This document shows, in pieces, positions 55,342 through 64,000 of a DNA stretch of 64,000 nucleotides. Made by a program: the position numbers and the translations under genes. The stretch is from Kitasatospora sp. NBC_01266. GTDB taxonomy: Bacteria; Actinomycetota; Actinomycetes; Streptomycetales; Streptomycetaceae. The stretch lies in assembly GCF_036242395.1 (NCBI RefSeq), contig NZ_CP108458.1, positions 5,518,001 to 5,582,000 on the forward strand, in the 5' to 3' direction. The notes under the pieces were generated by a model. The model was not told the origin of the DNA. It worked only from the letters and a program-made list of their open reading frames with translations, and made no database searches. Numbering within the stretch: the stretch's first letter is position 1; every line of letters starts with the position of its first letter.

Positions 55342-55448
55342 TCGGCCGCTGCCCGTCTCACCTTCTGAGCGGCACCCCCTGAACCCCCATCACCTGCGCG
55401 TACGGTAGCTGGAGCACCGACGCGATCAACGCAAGGAGAAGTTCCACC

Positions 55449-56444
<996 letters not shown>

Positions 56445-56466
56445 GCGGTCAACCCGGTGTTGCCAC

Positions 56467-56497
56467 GGGGGGCGGGCCCGACTTGGGCCCGCCCCCC
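56467..56497 (+). terminator. Terminator after ilvC
   Basis: Perfect 13-bp arms GGGGGGCGGGCCC (56467-56479) and GGGCCCGCCCCCC (56485-56497) with a 5-nt loop. Confidence 0.85.
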
Positions 56498-56721
56498 GCT
56501 GTACAAGCCGTCTGGTCCCGTGCGGGTGATTTCGCCGCGCGGGCACAGGTAACTCCCCTGTACGTCGATACACTTCGAGTGCGCGTCAGGCCCACAGCGT
56601 CGTGCGTCTATCTACGCGGCATGCCACCATCCCCCCACGCCCCGCCGGCATTTCTCGACCGGCCACGCCACCCACGTGTTCGTGGAGCGGGGGAGTACCG
56701 GACAGTAAGGACCAAACTGTC

Positions 56722-58323
56722 GTGAGCACTGTGACATCCAAGACCGCCGTGGTACTGATCGCCGAAGAGCTGTCGCCCGCGACCGTCGACGCCCTGGGCC
56801 CGGACTTCGAGATCCGCCACTGCGACGGTGCCGACCGCACCGCACTGCTGACCGCGATCGCGGATGTGGACGCCATCCTGATCCGCTCGGCCACCCGGAT
56901 CGACGCCGAGGCGCTGGCCGTGGCCAAGAAGCTCAAGGTGGTCGCGCGCGCCGGCGTGGGCCTGGACAACGTGGACGTCGCCGCCGCCACCAAGGCCGGC
57001 GTGATGGTGGTGAACGCCCCGACCTCCAACATCGTCACCGCCGCCGAACTCGCCTGCGGCCTGCTGATCTCGGTGGCCCGCAACATCGCGCCCGCCAACT
57101 CGGCCCTGAAGCAGGGCGAGTGGAAGCGCAACAAGTACACCGGCGTCGAACTCTCCGAGAAGACGCTGGGCGTGGTGGGACTGGGCCGGATCGGCGTGCT
57201 GGTCGCCCAGCGGATGTCCGCCTTCGGCATGAAGATCGTCGCCTACGACCCCTACATCCAGGCGGCCCGCGCGGCCCAGATGGGCGTCAAGCTGCTCTCC
57301 CTGGACGAGCTGCTGGAGGTCTCCGACTTCATCACCGTGCACCTGCCGAAGACCCCCGAGACGCTCGGCCTGATCGGTGACGACGCGCTGCACAAGGTCA
57401 AGCCGACCGTGCGGATCGTCAACGCCGCCCGCGGCGGCATCGTGGACGAGGCCGCGCTCGCCAGCGCCCTCAAGGAGGGCCGGGTGGCCGGTGCCGGCCT
57501 GGACGTCTACGCCAAGGAGCCGTGCACCGACTCCCCGCTCTTCACCTTCGACAACGTGGTGGCCACCCCGCACCTGGGCGCCTCCACCGACGAGGCGCAG
57601 GAGAAGGCCGGTATCGCGGTGGCCAGGTCGGTGCGCCTGGCGCTGGCCGGCGAGCTGGTCCCGGACGCGGTCAACGTGCAGGGCGGCGTGATCGCCGAGG
57701 ACGTCCGTCCCGGCCTGCCGCTGGCCGAGAAGCTCGGCCGGATCTTCACCGCGCTGGCCGGCGAGGTCGCGGTGCGGCTCGATGTCGAGGTGCGCGGCGA
57801 GATCACCCAGCACGACGTCAAGGTGCTCGAACTCTCGGCGCTCAAGGGCGTGTTCGAGGACGTGGTGGCCGAGACCGTGTCCTACGTCAACGCCCCGCTG
57901 TTCGCCCAGGAACGCGGTGTCGAGGTGCGGCTGACCACCAGCAGCGAGAGCCCCGAGCACCGCAACGTGATCACCGTGCGCGGCACCCTGGCCGACGGCA
58001 GCGACATCGCCATCTCCGGCACGCTGTCCGGCCCGAAGCAGCAGCAGAAGATCGTCGGCGTGGACGGCTTCGACGTGGACGTCGCGCTCACCGACCACAT
58101 GGCCTTCTTCAAGTACCAGGACCGCCCCGGGGTGGTCGGCACGCTGGGCCGGATCCTGGGCGACGCCGACATCAACATCGCCGGCATGCAGGTGGCCCGG
58201 GACCGCGAGACCCAGGACGCGCTGGCCTCGATCACGGTCGACTCCGAGATCCCGCAGGAGGTGCTGGCCGAGATCGCCACCGAGATCGGCGCCAAGTTCG
58301 CCCGCTCGGTCGACCTCGGCTGA
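56722..58323 (+). CDS. serA: D-3-phosphoglycerate dehydrogenase
   Basis: A 533-residue enzyme, first step of serine synthesis. GTG 56722 has AAGGA 11 nt upstream. The Rossmann motif is GVVGLGRIGVLVAQRMSAFGMK; catalytic Arg lies in NAARGGIVDEAAL and His in ATPHLGASTDEAQEKAG. The long form here has an intervening domain (about residues 325-450) and a C-terminal ACT domain (FFKYQDRPGVVGTLGRILGDADINIAGMQVARD), so serine feedback is likely. It is transcribed apart from ilvC because a terminator lies between. Confidence 0.96.
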   Translation: MSTVTSKTAVVLIAEELSPATVDALGPDFEIRHCDGADRTALLTAIADVDAILIRSATRIDAEALAVAKKLKVVARAGVGLDNVDVAAATKAGVMVVNAPTSNIVTAAELACGLLISVARNIAPANSALKQGEWKRNKYTGVELSEKTLGVVGLGRIGVLVAQRMSAFGMKIVAYDPYIQAARAAQMGVKLLSLDELLEVSDFITVHLPKTPETLGLIGDDALHKVKPTVRIVNAARGGIVDEAALASALKEGRVAGAGLDVYAKEPCTDSPLFTFDNVVATPHLGASTDEAQEKAGIAVARSVRLALAGELVPDAVNVQGGVIAEDVRPGLPLAEKLGRIFTALAGEVAVRLDVEVRGEITQHDVKVLELSALKGVFEDVVAETVSYVNAPLFAQERGVEVRLTTSSESPEHRNVITVRGTLADGSDIAISGTLSGPKQQQKIVGVDGFDVDVALTDHMAFFKYQDRPGVVGTLGRILGDADINIAGMQVARDRETQDALASITVDSEIPQEVLAEIATEIGAKFARSVDLG

Positions 58324-58635
58324 CGCCCCGCTCAACCACCGCTGCCCGGACCGTTCTTCGGTCCGGGCAGCGGCGTATCCGGCCGGCTCACCGGGCGGTT
58401 CCAGGGAGCCCCGTCTCAGATACTAGGAAATCCAACTAAATATAGAGACAGTGGCCGGACCTGGGCGTACCTTGAAATGGCCGCACCAACACCGTCGCCA
58501 CCGGGCCCCACCATCCGGCCCCGGGCGCCCGGCCCGTGCGTGCCGTACGCAGCGTGGCGGGCGATCCCCGCCAGGCGTACCCCCCTCCTCCCTCGCCTGA
58601 CGCCCTTCGGCGTCCTCTGGACCAAGGAGCCCGGT
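58324..58635. other. 312-nt intergenic region: terminator, then AT-rich candidate operator
   Basis: The serA terminator occupies 58339-58373. After it comes an AT-rich island at 58415-58450, unusual in this sequence, with the near-palindrome TACTAGGA-aa-TCCAACTA at 58421-58438 and TATAGA at 58441-58446. This could be the promoter and operator of the small gene at 58636. No other gene is supported. Confidence 0.45.
58339..58373 (+). terminator. Terminator after serA
   Basis: Perfect 15-bp arms CCGCTGCCCGGACCG (58339-58353) and CGGTCCGGGCAGCGG (58359-58373) with loop TTCTT. Confidence 0.88.
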
Positions 58636-58803
58636 ATGCCCCCCGTCGCAGACCTGCTCAGCCGTGACCACACCTCGTCCGCCGCTGCCGCCCCCGCGCG
58701 CCGCCGCCGGCGCCGCAGCGAGCCGCACGCCTCCACCGACGCCGCCGCCGCGCTGCAGCGCGCACTCGACCGGCGTGACAACGGCGGAGCCACCGGTCAC
58801 TGA
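58636..58803 (+). CDS. 55-aa basic hypothetical protein
   Basis: The ATG at 58636 follows AAGGAG at a 7-nt spacing. The product is PPVADLLSRDHTSSAAAAPA, then a run of Arg (ARRRRRRSEPHAS), then a helix TDAAAALQRALDRRDNGG. No domain is recognised. The ribosome site is good; the frame could be read upstream from 58477 but without one. The upstream AT-rich island may be its promoter. A DNA/RNA-binding small protein is possible from its Arg content. Confidence 0.55.
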   Translation: MPPVADLLSRDHTSSAAAAPARRRRRRSEPHASTDAAAALQRALDRRDNGGATGH

Positions 58804-58841
58804 ACCGGCTGACATTGCCCGTCGCGGTTGGGCCGATAGCC

Positions 58842-58854
58842 TGACGCAACGTCA
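58842..58854. promoter_or_regulatory. Candidate operator before the subtilisin gene
   Basis: TGACG-caa-CGTCA is a perfect inverted repeat (with one more outer pair, C/G), 42 nt before the GTG of the protease gene and 38 nt after the 55-aa gene. Confidence 0.45.
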
Positions 58855-58896
58855 GAATCCCGGCCGGTGGCGCCCGGCAGGCGCGATCATGAGGTA

Positions 58897-62289
<3,393 letters not shown>

Positions 62290-62378
62290 CCGCCCGGTGA
62301 CTCGTTCGCGTGATTCGGGCTCAGTACCCGCCGGGTAGCCTGAAGTGGACCGCCAGAATCCCTCGCATGGGAGTAATC

Positions 62379-62942
62379 ATGAGCGTCGCACCCTTCCCGG
62401 ACTGGCTGCGGCCGCCCGTTGGCGGTTGGACGGCCGATGACCTGGACCGGCTCCCGGACCTGCCTCCGCACACGGAGCTGATCGACGGGAACCTGGTTTT
62501 CGTGAGCCCTCAGACTGCCTTTCACATGCGGACGCTTCGGTTGCTGGAGCGGGCATTGGAGAGCGCCGCGCCTCCGGGGTGGGAAGTCTGGCGCGAGATG
62601 ACGGTGAGGCTGGACAAGCGGAACCGGCCCGAGCCCGATCTTGCCGTGCTCGCCGAGAGTGCCTACACCGGCCCCAAGCAGACGTTCTTCCTGCCGGAGG
62701 ACGCCCTGCTGGCTGTCGAGGTGGTGTCCGAGGAGTCCGAGGAGCGCGACCGTCGGGCGAAGCCCGCCAAGTACGCCGCCGCCGGGATCCGCTACTTCTG
62801 GCGCGTCGAGAGCAACGAGGGCACCCCGGTCGTCTACACCTACGAACGCGACCCGGCCACCAACAGCTATGTCCCGACCGGGATTTTCCACGACCGCCTG
62901 ACGATCGATCACCCGTTCCCGATGGACGTCAAGCTCTCCTAG
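62379..62942 (+). CDS. Uma2-family (DUF820) restriction-endonuclease-fold protein
   Basis: A 187-residue protein from ATG 62379 with GGGAG 6 nt upstream. The layout is that of the Uma2 family: WTADDLDRLPDLPPHTELIDGNLVFVSP, then NRPEPDLAVLAESAY (PD motif), LAVEVVSEESEERDRRAKPAKYAAAGIRYFWRVE (E-x-V/S-P/E and K). These fit a PD-(D/E)xK nuclease fold. Streptomycetes hold many copies of unknown function. A TACCC-gcc-GGGTA inverted repeat lies at 62325-62337 in its upstream region. Confidence 0.88.
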   Translation: MSVAPFPDWLRPPVGGWTADDLDRLPDLPPHTELIDGNLVFVSPQTAFHMRTLRLLERALESAAPPGWEVWREMTVRLDKRNRPEPDLAVLAESAYTGPKQTFFLPEDALLAVEVVSEESEERDRRAKPAKYAAAGIRYFWRVESNEGTPVVYTYERDPATNSYVPTGIFHDRLTIDHPFPMDVKLS

Positions 62943-63000
62943 CCGTCCGCATTCTGGACGTCAGATGTCACCCCCCGAGACCGGGAGTACCGTTCCCCTC

Positions 63001-64000
63001 ATGTCTCGAAGCCTTCGTCTCGCAGTGATCCCCGGTGACGGTATCGGCCAGGAAGTGGTGGCCGAGGGCCTCAAGGTGCTCAGCGCCGCCCTCCCCGCCG
63101 AGGTCAAGCTCGAGACCACCGAGTACGACCTCGGCGCCCGCCGCTACCACGCGACCGGGGAGACCCTGCCCGACACCGTGCTGGACGAGCTGAAGTCGCA
63201 CGACGCGATCCTGCTCGGCGCCATCGGGGACCCGTCGGTCCCGTCCGGCGTGCTGGAGCGCGGGCTGCTGCTGAAGCTGCGGTTCGCCTTCGACCACCAC
63301 ATCAACCTGCGCCCGGGCAAGCTCTTCCCGAACGTGAAGTCCCCGCTGGCCGGCGACCCCGCCATCGACTTCATCGTGGTCCGCGAGGGCACCGAGGGCC
63401 CGTACACCGGCAACGGCGGTTCGCTGCGCACCGGGACGCCGCAGGAGGTGGCCACCGAGGTCAGCCTCAACACCGCCTTCGGCATCGAGCGCGTGGTCCG
63501 CGACGCCTACCGGCGGGCCGCCGCCCGCCCGCGCAAGAAGCTCACGCTGGTCCACAAGAACAACGTGCTGGTGCACGCCGGCCACCTGTGGACCCGGATC
63601 TTCCAGCAGGTCGGCCAGGAGTTCCCCGAGGTCAGCACCGACTACCTGCACGTGGACGCGGCGACCATCTTCTTCGTCACCCAGCCCGAGCGGTTCGACG
63701 TGATCGTCACCGACAACCTGTTCGGCGACATCCTGACGGACCTGGCCGCCGCCGTCACCGGGGGCATCGGCCTGGCCGCGAGCGGCAACATCAACCCGTC
63801 CGGCGAGTTCCCCTCGATGTTCGAGCCGGTGCACGGCTCGGCTCCGGACATCGCGGGCCAGGCCAAGGCCGACCCGACCGCCACCGTGCTGTCGGTCGCG
63901 CTGCTGCTGGACCACCTCGGCTTCACCGCCGAGGCCGCCAAGGTCGAGGCGGCGGTCACCGCCGACCTGGCCGAGCGCACCGGCACCCGGACCACCGGTG
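63001..64000 (+). CDS. leuB: 3-isopropylmalate dehydrogenase, 3' end missing
   Basis: The first 333 codons are present; the frame is open to the right edge. The enzyme oxidises 3-isopropylmalate in leucine synthesis with NAD. The opening SRSLRLAVIPGDGIGQEVVAEG is typical. Visible motifs are LRFAFDHHINLRPGKLFP, VREGTEGPYTGNGG (substrate loop), LVHKNNVL (Lys) and TDNLFGDILTDLAAAVTGGIGLAASGNINP, with PVHGSAPDIAG near the edge. Full length is about 350, so only a few residues are missing. It is not contiguous with ilvBNC but serves the same pathway. Confidence 0.96.
   Translation, partial: MSRSLRLAVIPGDGIGQEVVAEGLKVLSAALPAEVKLETTEYDLGARRYHATGETLPDTVLDELKSHDAILLGAIGDPSVPSGVLERGLLLKLRFAFDHHINLRPGKLFPNVKSPLAGDPAIDFIVVREGTEGPYTGNGGSLRTGTPQEVATEVSLNTAFGIERVVRDAYRRAAARPRKKLTLVHKNNVLVHAGHLWTRIFQQVGQEFPEVSTDYLHVDAATIFFVTQPERFDVIVTDNLFGDILTDLAAAVTGGIGLAASGNINPSGEFPSMFEPVHGSAPDIAGQAKADPTATVLSVALLLDHLGFTAEAAKVEAAVTADLAERTGTRTTG

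Noticed and set aside
56608..58335. 575-codon leftward frame opposite serA
   Set aside because: Shadow frame; serA carries Rossmann, catalytic and ACT motifs across the same span.

Overview
The window is a piece of chromosome from a very GC-rich actinomycete. Nearly every third codon position is G or C, GTG starts are common, and ribosome sites are of the GGAGG type. Gene content and order (glgX, two L,D-transpeptidases, sdaA-glyA-gcvH-gcvT, sseB, a peptide ABC transporter, mnmA, ligA, a GGDEF/EAL gene, gatCAB, a second GGDEF/EAL gene, ilvBNC, serA, leuB) match what I remember of the Streptomyces coelicolor SCO54xx-SCO55xx core region. I infer a member of the Streptomycetaceae (Streptomyces, Kitasatospora or Streptacidiphilus). 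No rRNA, tRNA, CRISPR array or insertion sequence was seen.

Layout. 0-6.5 kb: start of an ABC exporter gene, glycogen debranching enzyme glgX, two tandem paralogous L,D-transpeptidase lipoproteins, and a small HATPase-type regulator. 6.7-10.2 kb: a secreted sedolisin (S53) protease, then a pocket of small genes (an 89-aa protein, a 48-aa acidic protein, a PIN toxin and a Phd-type antitoxin). A 22-bp direct repeat brackets most of this pocket. 10.2-17 kb: a leftward glycine/serine operon gcvT-gcvH-glyA-sdaA behind a tandem glycine riboswitch, with two SseB-type genes running the other way. 17.3-23.4 kb: a five-gene peptide/nickel-type ABC importer. 23.6-29.5 kb: a TRIC-type channel, an IclR regulator, then a tight rightward operon of cysteine desulfurase, mnmA, LOG-family protein, SDR and TrmH/SpoU methyltransferase. 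29.5-36.1 kb: a more accessory-looking stretch with a lipoprotein, CcdA, a DUF2218-O-methyltransferase fusion divergent from an ArsR regulator, and a MacB-like ABC exporter. 36.2-45.6 kb: MetE-like protein, ligA, a c-di-GMP GGDEF-EAL enzyme, and gatC-gatA-small membrane protein-gatB. 45.8-52.7 kb: a 63-aa protein, a large LuxR-type ATPase regulator, and a membrane PAS-GGDEF-EAL protein with a degenerate EAL domain. 52.7-64 kb: a branched-chain amino acid attenuator and ilvB-ilvN-ilvC, serA, a 55-aa protein, a secreted subtilisin, a Uma2 protein, and the start of leuB.

How the parts connect. RNA-level control is prominent. The glycine operon has a two-aptamer riboswitch and encodes the T and H proteins of glycine cleavage, SHMT and serine deaminase, so glycine sensing would drive flow through glycine, serine and pyruvate. 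The ilv operon has a 13-codon leader peptide (MRTRILVLGGRVG) followed by a hairpin with a real T-tract. Several other operons end in, or are internally punctuated by, long GC-rich inverted repeats. I saw no clear large new defence or biosynthetic system. The most unusual items are the repeat-bracketed toxin-antitoxin pocket, the DUF2218-methyltransferase fusion with its paired operator, the degenerate EAL domain, the large insertion inside the other GGDEF domain, and a palindrome spliced in frame into an ABC ATPase.
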